The notes under the pieces were generated by a model that was given only the letters and a program-made list of their open reading frames with translations, had not been told where the DNA came from and did not search any database. Of a stretch of DNA of 64,000 nucleotides, positions 53,030 through 62,458 are shown piece after piece; within the stretch, counting starts at the first letter, position 1, and each line of letters starts with the position of its first letter. Source of the DNA: Enterococcus sp. DIV0660C (GTDB lineage: Bacteria; Bacillota; Bacilli; Lactobacillales; Enterococcaceae); the NCBI RefSeq assembly GCF_017316125.1, contig NZ_JAFLWA010000019.1:62001-126000 (forward strand), read 5' to 3'. A program made the position numbers and the translations under genes.

Positions 53030-53647
53030 ATGGCAATTAAAAAATTCAAAAGTCGTCGACGGAAAAAAGTACGCTTCATCGTTTTATTGGCTGGCAGTTT
53101 TCTCATCTTATTTGCCTTTTTTGCTTCTTTAAGAGGATTGATGACACCACTTGCTGATCATTCAGCAGAGCAAGAAGCACAATCTCATCAAGAGTTTATC
53201 CAACAACTTGTTCCGCATGCACAAGAATTACAAAATGCTTATGGTATCTTGCCAAGTATTATTTTGGGACAAGCAATTCTTGAATCAAACTGGGGAAAAA
53301 GTACGTTAGCAAGTGAATATAAAAATTTGTTTGGAATCAAAGCTTATGGTGATCAAGAAAAGGTAAGTCTCGAAACAAAAGAATATGTCAATGAAGCGTG
53401 GATTACGATTCAAGGTGACTTTCGCGTATACCATTCGTGGGAAGAATCCATGGATGACCATACTCAACTATTTATTCAAGGTGTTGATTGGAATCCAGCT
53501 TTGTACGAAAGAGTGATCACAGCAAACAACTACCAAGAAGCTTCACAAGCACTGCAAGATGCAGGGTATGCAACAGATCCCACATATGCACAAAAGATTA
53601 TTCAAGTAATTGAAACCTATCACCTTGATCAATACGATCGTAGATAA
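53030..53647 (+). CDS. GH73 endo-beta-N-acetylglucosaminidase, membrane-anchored
   Basis: A 205-residue exported hydrolase. A basic start (KKFKSRRRKKVR) and one span (about 16-36) anchor it; the catalytic GH73 domain (about 60-200) has ILGQAILESNWGKSTLA with the catalytic Glu, and NLFGIKAYGD. It cuts the glycan strand of peptidoglycan. No LysM or other wall-binding repeats. 8 bases after the carboxypeptidase stop. Confidence 0.9.
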   Translation: MAIKKFKSRRRKKVRFIVLLAGSFLILFAFFASLRGLMTPLADHSAEQEAQSHQEFIQQLVPHAQELQNAYGILPSIILGQAILESNWGKSTLASEYKNLFGIKAYGDQEKVSLETKEYVNEAWITIQGDFRVYHSWEESMDDHTQLFIQGVDWNPALYERVITANNYQEASQALQDAGYATDPTYAQKIIQVIETYHLDQYDRR

Positions 53648-53667
53648 CGCGGAGAGGAAGTGGCAGA

Positions 53668-54351
53668 ATGGCAGAATTTGTTCCTGAAATCATGACAGAA
53701 TTAAGAAAAGACATTGTTCGTGTGCCAGAAGTCATTTTACAAGCAAGTGGAATTAAAGTTTTTGGTAAAAAAATTCGATCAATTATTTTTACAACGGATA
53801 TTGCGATTATTAGAAATACAAATGCGAATGCAGTAATCGCCGTTTATCCTTTTACACCGCATCCAGCAATTACAAAAAGTATTATCGAAGCTGCGGACAT
53901 TCCGGTATTTTCTGGTGTGGGAGGCGGTTTAACTCAGGGAGCTCGTTCTGCTTATATGAGTATGTTTGCTGAAGCGCAAGGATCTTTAGGAGTTGTCTTA
54001 AACGGACCAACACCATTAGAAACAGTTCAAGAAGTTTGTCGAATCGTTGATATTCCTGTGGTTAGCACGGTGACTTCTAAATATACAGAGCTTGATGAAA
54101 AGCTAGAAGCAGGCATTTCAATCATTAACATTAGTGCTGGTAAGGAAACTGCAGAAACTGTTCGTTATTTCCGAGAAAAGTATCCAGAACTACCAATTAT
54201 TGCAACTGGTGGTCCAACCGAGGAAAGTATCTTGGAAACAATAGAAGCTGGAGCCAATGCTATCACTTATACACCACCGACTAACGGTGAATTATTCAGT
54301 GCGAAAATGGATAAGTATCGTCAACTTGAAAAAGAAAATTATCAAGATTAA
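53668..54351 (+). CDS. TIM-barrel family protein, putative hydrolase or phosphate-binding enzyme
   Basis: A 227-residue protein. GVGGGLTQG and the C-terminal IIATGGPTEESILETIEAGANAI look like phosphate-binding loops of ribulose-phosphate/ThiG-like barrels. It is often only called hydrolase in related bacteria. No exported signal. It is last in the wall-hydrolase operon, 20 bases after the glucosaminidase gene. Function unknown. Confidence 0.65.
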   Translation: MAEFVPEIMTELRKDIVRVPEVILQASGIKVFGKKIRSIIFTTDIAIIRNTNANAVIAVYPFTPHPAITKSIIEAADIPVFSGVGGGLTQGARSAYMSMFAEAQGSLGVVLNGPTPLETVQEVCRIVDIPVVSTVTSKYTELDEKLEAGISIINISAGKETAETVRYFREKYPELPIIATGGPTEESILETIEAGANAITYTPPTNGELFSAKMDKYRQLEKENYQD

Positions 54352-54413
54352 AAGAGAACTTGTCTGACGCAAAGCAAACTAATTTTCTTCGCGTCAAACT
54401 GTAGACAAATCTT

Positions 54414-54439
54414 AGACAAAAATGTGGTTTGTCTTTTTT
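54414..54439 (+). terminator. Terminator, wall-hydrolase operon
   Basis: 7-bp stem AGACAAA / TTTGTCT, 7-base loop, six T. Confidence 0.6.
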
Positions 54440-54502
54440 CAATGTAATAATCGACAGATTAGGTTGTTTTTTTAAGAAACCGATTTTTTTGTTTACAGCC
54501 TG

Positions 54503-54537
54503 AAACCGCCCTTATTCCAAAGGGTGGTTTTTTTATT
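54503..54537 (+). terminator. Second terminator in tandem
   Basis: 11-bp stem AAACCGCCCTT / AAGGGTGGTTT with one wobble pair, 6-base loop, then seven T. Confidence 0.85.
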
Positions 54538-54622
54538 TACTGATGCGAATGCAGTGTATGGGGGTGGTCAACTGTTTCAGTTATCACTCGCAAAAAAAAA
54601 ACAGATTAAATTATTAGAATAA

Positions 54623-54799
54623 AATATAGTAAATTCGATATATTTTGATGAGTCGGTGGGCATTCTTGAAACGAATAGTAGTCTTTTAGCTTTAGATGTT
54701 AAGAGACTTACGGGCATTTCCAAAAAGAATGTTGAACAAGAAGCTATCATTTTTAAAGGTTACATTTCTGCTTTTGAGCAGAAATGTGATTTAACTTAA
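54623..54799 (+). pseudogene. ORF fragment without start codon
   Basis: 58 codons open, reading ...GILETNSSLLALDVKRL...KNVEQEAIIFKGYISAFEQKCDLT-stop. The sequence has the feel of a real protein end but begins without ATG (in-frame GTG at 54656, no ribosome site). Family not recognised. Its end contains a perfect 10-bp hairpin ACATTTCTGC / GCAGAAATGT (54762-54787). Probably left from the same decayed element as the recombinase. Confidence 0.4.
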
Positions 54800-54870
54800 T
54801 TCATATTGATAGTTTTTTTATTATTTTTAATAAAAATCAAGTTAAAAATTCAGTATGGTATAGATAACTA

Positions 54871-55100
54871 TTAAATTACAATATCCTGTTTTATTCGATA
54901 AACTGTCTGTCTAGTAACATTGTAATCTTTCGCAATTTTTGAAATAACAATCCTTCATTTAAATCCTTAACGATGTTTTCATAAACTAAATGTCGTTGAG
55001 GATTTTTGCGTCTGTACTATAGAGTTTCAGACGTCTCTTGTAGAAACCGTTCGTTTTCACAATCTTAATTCCTTGTGCTTACCGTATTTTAGAAAATTAA
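54871..55100 (-). pseudogene. Serine recombinase (resolvase/invertase) C-terminal remnant
   Basis: On the minus strand, AQGIKIVKTNGFYKRRLKLYSTDAK is followed, after one lost base in an A run (55003-55007), by NPQRHLVYENIVKDLNEGLL and IAKDYNVTRQTVYRIKQD. Together they match the end of the catalytic domain hinge and the C-terminal helix-turn-helix of Tn3-type resolvases. A TAA (55079-55081) stands where the family has Gln in RQAQGI. The catalytic N-terminal domain with the active Ser is gone. The frame ends at stop 54871-54873. Confidence 0.8.
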
Positions 55101-55268
55101 GTAGTTAAATACATTTATTCCAATTCGGATGATCTTGATCAATTATTTATATTCTTATTTTAACGAATAAAAAAGACAAAATCTAAAGGATAACACTTTG
55201 TTTACAATCTGACACGAAGTAAATAAAATTGCATCTTGTTTTCCTTGTTTTTTAGATGAAAGTGACTA

Positions 55269-55281
55269 AAAAACCGAACAA
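55269..55281 (+). promoter_or_regulatory. Isolated PurBox-like sequence
   Basis: AAAACCGAACAAA fits the PurR PurBox AWWWCCGAACWWT at all but the last base. It lies about 230 bases upstream of the inferred xpt start, much farther than for purE and purC. Confidence 0.35.
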
Positions 55282-55467
55282 ACCATGAAAATGATGAAAA
55301 AAGATTAGATTTTAGAAAATTTTTATTGAAAGCACATTGTCAGTTTCAGTAAGTAGTGTTAGACTATTTTCAATCTTTAATCAATCAAATTTTGTTTAAA
55401 TGGAAAACTTTTAGAAAAAATGGTTGATTTATTTGAGGAACCTGTTTAAAAAAACAAATCCTCTGGC

Positions 55468-55497
55468 TTCAAACATCTTATCAAGCTATTGTATATT
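55468..55497 (+). promoter_or_regulatory. xpt-pbuX promoter
   Basis: -35 TTCAAA (55468-55473), 18-base spacer, -10 TATATT (55492-55497). Transcription would begin about 18 bases before the riboswitch aptamer. Confidence 0.55.
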
Positions 55498-55521
55498 ACT
55501 GACTTGTCAGTTCTACATACC

Positions 55522-55588
55522 TACTTATATATCGTCATAATATGGATGACAGTTTCTAGCCAATACCGTAAAAATTGGACTATAAGTA
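55522..55588 (+). promoter_or_regulatory. Guanine (purine) riboswitch aptamer
   Basis: P1 TACTTATA / TATAAGTA (55522-55529 / 55581-55588). Conserved ATATGG and AGTTTCTA in the junction, P3 CCAAT / ATTGG with loop ACCGTAAA. The base before the 3' P1 strand is C (55580), as in guanine-binding aptamers; adenine types have U. Guanine or hypoxanthine would favour the terminator downstream and shut xpt-pbuX. Confidence 0.95.
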
Positions 55589-55602
55589 AAAGAGTGGACA
55601 AC

Positions 55603-55645
55603 ACACCCTTTTTTGCTTATTTTAAAAAGTAGAAGGGTGTTTTTC
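55603..55645 (+). terminator. Riboswitch-controlled terminator
   Basis: Stem ACACCCTT / AAGGGTGT with a long A/T-rich loop, then TTTTTC. It sits between the aptamer and xpt, as the expression platform. Confidence 0.88.
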
Positions 55646-55706
55646 TATATCAGAATTTTATGATAGAAGTGTGGATGAAGAAGCTATTAATTGAACAAAA
55701 AATTAA

Positions 55707-56306
<600 letters not shown>

Positions 56307-56308
56307 CA

Positions 56309-57616
56309 TTGAAAAAAGAAACGCAAAATGGAAAAGCAGCAGTCTTAGGATTACAACATCTATTAGCAATGTATGCAGGTGCAGTTGCTGTACCGTTACT
56401 AATAGGAACTGGTCTTGGTTTTAATCAAGAACAAATGACTTACTTGATTTCAATTGACATTTTTATGTGTGGATTAGCTACTTTACTACAACTGACTGTC
56501 AATCGTTTCTTTGGAATTGGTCTACCCGTTGTTTTGGGTTGTGCAATTCAAGCAGTGGCTCCATTGATTTTAATTGGTACGGATAAAGGCGTTGGCGCAA
56601 TTTATGGTTCGATCATCGCATCAGGAATTTTTGTGGTTTTAGCTGCAGGGTTCTTTTCTAAAATCAAAAAGTTGTTTCCACCGCTTGTAACAGGAACTGT
56701 TATTACAGTTATTGGCTTGACTTTGATTCCTGTAGCTATTGAAAAAATGGGTGGCGGTAGCGCTGCTGCCACAAATTTTGGTGATAAAACCAATTTATTG
56801 TTGGCCTTTGTGACGATTGGCTTGATCGTTGGTGTCCAAATGCTTGGTAAAGGATTTATTCGTTCTATTGCTGTATTGATTGGCTTAGTTGGCGGGAGCT
56901 TATTGGCTGGCTTGATGGGAATGATTGACTTAGATGCAATTGGGCAAGCACCGTTATTTCATGTACCACAACCATTTTATTTTGGAAAACCAACCTTTGA
57001 TATCTGGTCGATTTTGCTAATGATTATTATCTCAATCGTAAGTATGGTTGAATCAACAGGTGTTTATTTTGCGCTTGGTGATATTACTGGCAAAAAAGTT
57101 GGCGAAGAAGAGCTGAAAAAAGGTTATCGTGCTGAAGGACTAGCAGTCATTTTAGGTGGGATCTTCAATACATTTCCTTATACTGGTTTTTCTCAAAATG
57201 TTGGGTTAGTTCAATTATCTGGGATCAAGACAAGAAAGCCAATTTACTTTTCAGCTGCATTCTTGATTATCTTAGGTTTGTTTCCAAAAATTGGTGCAAT
57301 TGCTCAAATCATTCCTGAACCTGTACTTGGTGGTGGGATGTTAGTGATGTTTGGAATGGTAGCAGTGCAAGGAATTCGTATGTTATTAGATGTCGATTTT
57401 GCTAATGATAAGAATTTATTGATTGTTGCTGTTTCAATTGGTTTTGGATTAGGCTTCAACATTATGCCGTCTTTATTTGGACAGCTCCCTGAAACGATCC
57501 AAATGTTTACTGGTAATGGAATTGTTATGAGTAGCGTTACAGCGATTTTGTTGAATTTGGTTTTTAATGGCATCCAAAAAGATGAAGCAATTATTGAAGA
57601 GGCATTCGAAAAATAA
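56309..57616 (+). CDS. pbuX: Xanthine permease (NCS2 family)
   Basis: A 435-residue membrane protein of the nucleobase-cation-symporter-2 family, starting at TTG 56309 with TGAGGAGG upstream. About 12-14 spans; LQHLLAMYAGAVAVPLLIG and the family signature around ESTGVYFALGDITGKK and NTFPYTGFSQNVGLVQLSG(I)KTRKP are present. It brings xanthine into the cell for Xpt. Confidence 0.95.
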   Translation: MKKETQNGKAAVLGLQHLLAMYAGAVAVPLLIGTGLGFNQEQMTYLISIDIFMCGLATLLQLTVNRFFGIGLPVVLGCAIQAVAPLILIGTDKGVGAIYGSIIASGIFVVLAAGFFSKIKKLFPPLVTGTVITVIGLTLIPVAIEKMGGGSAAATNFGDKTNLLLAFVTIGLIVGVQMLGKGFIRSIAVLIGLVGGSLLAGLMGMIDLDAIGQAPLFHVPQPFYFGKPTFDIWSILLMIIISIVSMVESTGVYFALGDITGKKVGEEELKKGYRAEGLAVILGGIFNTFPYTGFSQNVGLVQLSGIKTRKPIYFSAAFLIILGLFPKIGAIAQIIPEPVLGGGMLVMFGMVAVQGIRMLLDVDFANDKNLLIVAVSIGFGLGFNIMPSLFGQLPETIQMFTGNGIVMSSVTAILLNLVFNGIQKDEAIIEEAFEK

Positions 57617-57622
57617 AAATAA

Positions 57623-57666
57623 AAATAAAAGTAGCAAAAAAATATTTTTTGCTGCTTTTATTTTTT
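57623..57666 (+). terminator. xpt-pbuX terminator
   Basis: A long stem of A- and T-rich arms around GTAGC / GCTGC, then TTTTTT. Confidence 0.82.
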
Positions 57667-57677
57667 GTTCAAAAACA

Positions 57678-57690
57678 AACACGAACATTT
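57678..57690 (+). promoter_or_regulatory. PurBox of purE
   Basis: AACACGAACATTT, close to the PurR box AWWWCCGAACWWT. Its CGAAC starts 65 bases before the -10, so the box centre is near -75 from the transcription start. Confidence 0.7.
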
Positions 57691-57723
57691 ATCCTTTATA
57701 TGTATATAATATTCGATTTTTGT

Positions 57724-57752
57724 TTGACGTTAGAAAAGTCACTTGTTAAAAT
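57724..57752 (+). promoter_or_regulatory. purE promoter
   Basis: -35 TTGACG (57724-57729), 17-base spacer, -10 TAAAAT (57747-57752). Confidence 0.82.
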
Positions 57753-57786
57753 ATGAATGTATTGTAGCAGAGAGGGGAAAAAGATC

Positions 57787-58269
57787 GTGGAAGTGTCAGT
57801 CATTATGGGAAGTATTTCAGATTGGGAAACAATGAAATTTGCTTGTGATATGTTAGATGAATTTGGTATTTCATATGAGAAAAAAGTTGTATCAGCCCAC
57901 CGTACGCCAGATTTAATGTTTCAATTTGCGAAAGAAGCAAGAGGAAGAGGAATCAAAGTGATTATTGCAGGTGCAGGTGGTGCAGCTCATCTACCCGGAA
58001 TGGTTGCTGCGCAGACAACGTTACCTGTGATTGGTGTTCCTGTTCAATCACGAACATTAAATGGTTTAGATTCATTATTATCTATTGTCCAAATGCCAGG
58101 TGGTGTACCAGTAGCAACAACGGCAATTGGAAAAGCTGGTGCAATTAACGCTGGACTACTTGCGATACAGATGCTTTCAATGTATGATTTAGAATTGGAA
58201 GCTAAATTGGCTGAAAAACGTTCAATGATGGCTGAAACTGTTATAGAAAGTAGTGATCAACTTGGTTAA
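57787..58269 (+). CDS. purE: N5-carboxyaminoimidazole ribonucleotide mutase
   Basis: A 160-residue class I PurE. GTG 57787 ([16 protein letters not shown]) is chosen, as AGAGGGG lies 8 bases upstream and the longer ATG 57757 is too close to the promoter. MGSxSD, SAHRTPD and the [13 protein letters not shown] loop bind substrate. It converts N5-CAIR to CAIR in de novo purine synthesis. Overlaps purK by 17 bases. Confidence 0.94.
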   Translation: MEVSVIMGSISDWETMKFACDMLDEFGISYEKKVVSAHRTPDLMFQFAKEARGRGIKVIIAGAGGAAHLPGMVAAQTTLPVIGVPVQSRTLNGLDSLLSIVQMPGGVPVATTAIGKAGAINAGLLAIQMLSMYDLELEAKLAEKRSMMAETVIESSDQLG

Positions 58270-59383
58270 ACCATTACTGCCTGGATCAACAATTGGGATT
58301 GTCGGCGGCGGTCAATTAGGTCGAATGATGACAATTAGTGCAAAAGAAATGGGCTTTAAAGTAGGCGTATTAGATCCTGTGAGTGGTTGCCCAGCAGCTC
58401 AAGTGGCTGATTGGCATATTGAAAGTTCCTATGATGATACTTTTGCATTAGAAGAACTTGCTAGACGAACAGATGTCATTACCTATGAATTCGAGAATGT
58501 AAGTGTGGAAGCACTTAATGCTATTTTACCAAAATCATTTATTCCTCAAGGCACGGACTTGTTGGCAATTACTCAAGACCGACTATTAGAAAAATCATTT
58601 TTAGAAACAAATAATATTGTGATTGCACCTTATGCAACAATTGTGAGCCCAACGGATATCCAAGATGCAATTGATGGAATTGGTTATCCTTGTGTCTTAA
58701 AAACAACGCGCGGTGGGTATGATGGAAAAGGTCAATGTGTATTGTATAGTCGTGCTGACTTAGCACCTGCAATGGACCTATTACGTAAAGGAACGTGTGT
58801 ATTAGAAGCATGGATTCCATTTGAAAAAGAAATTTCTGTCATGGTGGCTGGTAATGGTCAAGGAGAGTATACAACATTCCCTGTGGTGGAAAATGTTCAC
58901 CGAAATAATATCTTGCATGAAACAATTGCACCAGCTCGTGTACCTGATGAAGTAGTTGAGGAAGCTGAGCGAATCGCAAAGGTAGTTGCAGAAGCAGTGA
59001 ACTTATCAGGTGTTTTAGGTGTTGAAATGTTTTTGACTAAGACTGGTGGTTTATATGTCAATGAGCTAGCGCCAAGACCACATAATTCCGGACACTATTC
59101 AATTGAAGCTTGTTCAATGAGTCAATTTGATGCACACATTCGTGGTATTTGTGGTTGGCCATTAAGTAAGATTCGATTACTAAGCGACGCCGTTATGGTC
59201 AATGTGTTGGGCGAACAGTTGTTAGAAAGTTATCGTTTGATTGAGAAAAAACCAGATTGGCAATTTCATTTTTATGGAAAAAGTCAAGCGCAAAAAGGAC
59301 GGAAAATGGGGCATATCACCATTTTGACTGAAGATACGCATGAAACGCTAGAAGAAATCTATCAAACCAACATTTGGGACTAA
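58253..59383 (+). CDS. purK: N5-carboxyaminoimidazole ribonucleotide synthase
   Basis: A 376-residue ATP-grasp enzyme. The start is taken as GTG 58253 inside the end of purE; TTG 58262 is possible. [12 protein letters not shown] opens the fold, and [12 protein letters not shown] and [18 protein letters not shown] mark the ATP-grasp and carboxylate sites. It carboxylates AIR with bicarbonate and ATP. Partner of PurE. Confidence 0.94.
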   Translation: MINLVKPLLPGSTIGIVGGGQLGRMMTISAKEMGFKVGVLDPVSGCPAAQVADWHIESSYDDTFALEELARRTDVITYEFENVSVEALNAILPKSFIPQGTDLLAITQDRLLEKSFLETNNIVIAPYATIVSPTDIQDAIDGIGYPCVLKTTRGGYDGKGQCVLYSRADLAPAMDLLRKGTCVLEAWIPFEKEISVMVAGNGQGEYTTFPVVENVHRNNILHETIAPARVPDEVVEEAERIAKVVAEAVNLSGVLGVEMFLTKTGGLYVNELAPRPHNSGHYSIEACSMSQFDAHIRGICGWPLSKIRLLSDAVMVNVLGEQLLESYRLIEKKPDWQFHFYGKSQAQKGRKMGHITILTEDTHETLEEIYQTNIWD

Positions 59384-59396
59384 AGGAGAAAGTTAA

Positions 59397-60692
59397 ATGT
59401 TAGAACGTTATACACGACCTGAGATGGGAAATATCTGGACAGAAACAAATAAATATCAAGCTTGGTTGGAGGTTGAGATTCTAGCAGATGAAGCTTGGGC
59501 TGAACTTGGGGATATTCCTAAAGAAGATGTGAAAAAAATTCGGGAACATGCTTCATTTGATATCAATCGAATTTTAGAGATTGAAAAATCAACACGTCAT
59601 GATGTTGTAGCTTTCACACGAGCGGTATCTGAAACACTTGGTGAAGAACGTAAATGGGTACATTATGGATTAACAAGTACAGATGTTGTCGACACTGCTT
59701 ATGGTTATTTAATCAAACAGGCAAATGATATTTTACGAGAAGACTTGAAACGTTTTACAGCGATTATTGGTGAAAAAGCAAAAGAACATAAATATACCGT
59801 TATGATGGGCCGAACACATGGTGTTCACGCTGAACCAACAACATTTGGCTTAAAACTAGCTACTTGGTATTCTGAAATGAAACGGAATATTGAACGATTT
59901 GAACATGCAGCTAAAGGTGTAGAAGCTGGTAAAATCTCTGGTGCAGTAGGAACGTTTGCGAACATCCCACCATTTATTGAAGAGTATGTTTGTGAGAACT
60001 TAGGCATTCGCCCACAAGAAATCTCAACGCAAGTTTTACCACGCGATTTACACGCTGAATACTTTGCAACAATGGCATTGATTGCGACAAGTATTGAACG
60101 TTTTGCAACAGAAATTCGCGGGTTACAAAAATCAGAAACGCGTGAAGTGGAAGAATTTTTTGCTAAAGGGCAAAAGGGATCTTCTGCCATGCCACACAAA
60201 CGCAATCCAATTGGGTCAGAAAATATGTCTGGTTTGGCGAGAGTGATTCGTGGTCATATGGTTACTGCGTACGAAAATGTTTCTTTATGGCATGAAAGAG
60301 ATATTTCTCATTCATCTGCTGAACGAATCATTTTACCTGATACAACGATTCTTTTAGATTACATGTTGAATCGTTTTGGAAACATCGTGAAGAATCTGAC
60401 GGTCTTCCCAGAAAATATGAAACGTAATATGGATGCTACATTTGGTCTGATTTATAGTCAACGAGTATTGTTGAAATTAATTGATAAAGGAATGACTCGC
60501 GAAGAAGCGTACGATCTAGTTCAACCAAAAACTGCGCAAGCATGGGATGAACAAAGAGCATTTCGTCCTTTACTGGAAAATGATGCGAAAATCACTTCTG
60601 TTTTATCAGCGGAAGACATTGATGATGCGTTTGACTATCACTACCATTTAAAAAATGTCGACACGATTTTTGAACGTGTTGGTTTAGCGTAA
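59397..60692 (+). CDS. purB: Adenylosuccinate lyase
   Basis: A 431-residue fumarase/aspartase-superfamily enzyme. [30 protein letters not shown] (catalytic His) and the signature [16 protein letters not shown] are visible. It works twice in purine synthesis, on SAICAR and on adenylosuccinate. AAAGGAGAAAG before ATG; 13 bases after purK, in the same operon. Confidence 0.97.
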   Translation: MLERYTRPEMGNIWTETNKYQAWLEVEILADEAWAELGDIPKEDVKKIREHASFDINRILEIEKSTRHDVVAFTRAVSETLGEERKWVHYGLTSTDVVDTAYGYLIKQANDILREDLKRFTAIIGEKAKEHKYTVMMGRTHGVHAEPTTFGLKLATWYSEMKRNIERFEHAAKGVEAGKISGAVGTFANIPPFIEEYVCENLGIRPQEISTQVLPRDLHAEYFATMALIATSIERFATEIRGLQKSETREVEEFFAKGQKGSSAMPHKRNPIGSENMSGLARVIRGHMVTAYENVSLWHERDISHSSAERIILPDTTILLDYMLNRFGNIVKNLTVFPENMKRNMDATFGLIYSQRVLLKLIDKGMTREEAYDLVQPKTAQAWDEQRAFRPLLENDAKITSVLSAEDIDDAFDYHYHLKNVDTIFERVGLA

Positions 60693-60701
60693 GATGATGA
60701 A

Positions 60702-60735
60702 ATGCTGTAGCAAAAAATGCTGCAGCGTTTTTTTG
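60702..60735 (+). terminator. purEKB terminator
   Basis: 9-bp stem GCTGTAGCA / TGCTGCAGC (one wobble pair), then seven T. Confidence 0.8.
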
Positions 60736-60741
60736 TGCAAT

Positions 60742-60787
60742 AAAAAAAGAGGTTTGCCACTAGTTGGGCAAGCCTCTTTTGTTTTTT
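60742..60787. terminator. Bidirectional terminator between purB and the minus-strand gene
   Basis: 12-bp stem AAGAGGTTTGCC / GGCAAGCCTCTT with one wobble pair, A run before and T-rich after. Confidence 0.88.
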
Positions 60788-60812
60788 TGTTAGTAGAATA
60801 TATGAAGATCAC

Positions 60813-61184
60813 TTACGCAAGTGCCTGCGTATTTGTAAAGTGAAGTGAGTGAAGCAGGTTGAGTAAATAATCAATGAAATCATAATTGTATTCCTGTGTA
60901 TTGAAAACAACTTGGATACGATATTGATTTTTGAAAACTTTTTGTTCATGTATTTGATTAATTAACAATTCATGATTGGAATTCGTTTGATAGTGTGCAG
61001 TTTTTTTACGACATTCAGCGTGACGTTTTGTTGCACGGCGAATTTTTCGGAAAGTATAAAAGCTTGTATCTTTATTACACAGATAAACGTCTTTGATACC
61101 TAATAAATCATTATATAAGCGAGCACGTTCTTCTGGTGTTAGTTCAGTTAGGAATTGTTGTGCAGTATAAGTTGAATCTTCCAT
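60813..61184 (-). CDS. Hypothetical protein inside the purine gene cluster
   Basis: A 123-residue soluble protein behind a perfect AAGGAGG (minus strand). Family not recognised. The middle is basic (FRKIRRATKRHAECRKKTAH, about 45-64), the end is aromatic and hydrophobic (YDFIDYLLNLLHSLHF). It has its own terminator. It splits the pur genes into two transcripts and is read against both. Could be a nucleic-acid-binding or regulatory protein, but that is a guess. Confidence 0.75.
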   Translation of the reverse strand: MEDSTYTAQQFLTELTPEERARLYNDLLGIKDVYLCNKDTSFYTFRKIRRATKRHAECRKKTAHYQTNSNHELLINQIHEQKVFKNQYRIQVVFNTQEYNYDFIDYLLNLLHSLHFTNTQALA

Positions 61185-61296
61185 ATGCTAGTGCCTCCTT
61201 GAATAAACATGCGTGATAATTACACATTTACTATACCATTAAGTTTTTTTGATGTAAACGTTTCGATTAACAATGATTTCATCTAGTATTCACTTA

Positions 61297-61310
61297 AAAA
61301 CGAACATTAG
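61297..61310 (+). promoter_or_regulatory. PurBox of purC
   Basis: AAAACGAACATTAG, close to AWWWCCGAACWWT. Its CGAAC starts 66 bases before the -10, almost the same placement as at purE. A further CGAACAAAA lies at 61387, after the -10. Confidence 0.7.
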
Positions 61311-61343
61311 ATGATTCTAATGCTTTTAATGTACAGTATTTTG

Positions 61344-61372
61344 TTGATTTACATAAAAAGTGTTGTTAAAAT
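61344..61372 (+). promoter_or_regulatory. purC promoter
   Basis: -35 TTGATT (61344-61349), 17-base spacer, -10 TAAAAT (61367-61372). Confidence 0.8.
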
Positions 61373-61440
61373 CAAAAGTGAAAAAACGAACAAAAATGAC
61401 TGTTTGTTAATTAAATGTAAGGCTATGAGGAGAGAGACTT

Positions 61441-62157
61441 GTGAAAAAAGCGGGATTGCTATATGAAGGAAAAGCTAAAAAAATGTTTGCAACAACAGAT
61501 GAACAAGTGATTTGGGTCGAATATCTTGACCAAGCAACAGCATTGAATGGGATTATGAAAGACAAAATTCAAGGAAAAGGCGAATTAAATAATCAGATCA
61601 CTAGTCGAATTTTCCAATACTTAACAAGAAAAGGGATTGACAATCATTTTATTGATATTTTGTCAAAAACCGAACAATTAGTAAAAAAAGTTGAAGTAAT
61701 TCCTTTAGAAGTGGTTGTTAGAAATTTTGCAGCAGGAAGCTTTTCTAAACGATTAGCGGTACCAGAAGGAACTATCTTACCTGAACCAATCATTGAATTT
61801 TATTACAAAGATGATTCGTTAGATGATCCGTTTATCAATGAAGCGCATATTGCCTTCCTACAGCTTGCAACACCAGCTGAAATTCAAGAGATCAAATCAA
61901 TGGCATTACAAGTCAACGATGCTTTACAGGAATTATTTACAGGAATTCACTTGCAATTGATTGATTTTAAACTTGAGTTTGGTCGGTTAGCAGATGGACA
62001 AATCTTACTTGCTGATGAGATTTCTCCTGATACTTGTCGTTTATGGGATACCGAATCTCGTGAACACATGGATAAAGATGTGTATCGTCGAAAAATTGGC
62101 AATCTGGTTCCAGTTTATCAAGAAGTGTTAAGTCGTTTGAACAATTATTCATTCTAG
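61441..62157 (+). CDS. purC: Phosphoribosylaminoimidazole-succinocarboxamide synthase
   Basis: A 238-residue SAICAR synthetase starting at GTG 61441 behind AGGAGAGAG. LLYEGKAKKMF, PLEVVVRNFAAGS, FYYKDDSLDDP and LADEISPDTCRLWD are the family signatures in order. It joins aspartate to CAIR using ATP. First gene of the second pur transcript. Confidence 0.96.
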   Translation: MKKAGLLYEGKAKKMFATTDEQVIWVEYLDQATALNGIMKDKIQGKGELNNQITSRIFQYLTRKGIDNHFIDILSKTEQLVKKVEVIPLEVVVRNFAAGSFSKRLAVPEGTILPEPIIEFYYKDDSLDDPFINEAHIAFLQLATPAEIQEIKSMALQVNDALQELFTGIHLQLIDFKLEFGRLADGQILLADEISPDTCRLWDTESREHMDKDVYRRKIGNLVPVYQEVLSRLNNYSF

Positions 62158-62202
62158 TAACTATTGCTCGTAAAAAAACTTACTTTTAAAGGAGGAAATC
62201 AA

Positions 62203-62457
62203 ATGTATTTTGTAAAAGTTTATGTGACGTATAAAGATTCTGTATTAGATCCACAAGGAGAAGCTGTAAAACATGCAGTGCATCGTATGGGCTATGAAGA
62301 AATCGAAGAAATTCGTATAGGGAAATACTTTGAAATTCAAGTTGCACCATCGCAGACACCTGTTGAAGACACGATTGAACAAATTTGTGACAAATTATTA
62401 GCAAATGTCAATATGGAAACATATCGTTACGAAATTGAGGAAATGGAGGTAGTTTAG
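62203..62457 (+). CDS. purS: Phosphoribosylformylglycinamidine synthase subunit PurS
   Basis: An 84-residue subunit. ATG 62203 ([19 protein letters not shown]) is set by AAAGGAGG 8 bases upstream; the frame extends back to 62164 without a site. [25 protein letters not shown] is typical. It links PurQ and PurL into the FGAM synthase complex. One base before purQ. Confidence 0.95.
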   Translation: MYFVKVYVTYKDSVLDPQGEAVKHAVHRMGYEEIEEIRIGKYFEIQVAPSQTPVEDTIEQICDKLLANVNMETYRYEIEEMEVV

Positions 62458-62458
62458 C

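Larger units (their letters stand above)
54352..55467 (+). other. Degenerate intergenic region with a recombinase remnant
   Basis: About 1.1 kb of AT-rich sequence without an intact gene. It holds two terminators (54414-54439, 54503-54537), an ORF fragment (54623-54799), a serine-recombinase pseudogene (minus, 54871-55100) and a PurBox-like sequence at 55270. This looks like the wreck of a mobile element or plasmid piece. Confidence 0.75.
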
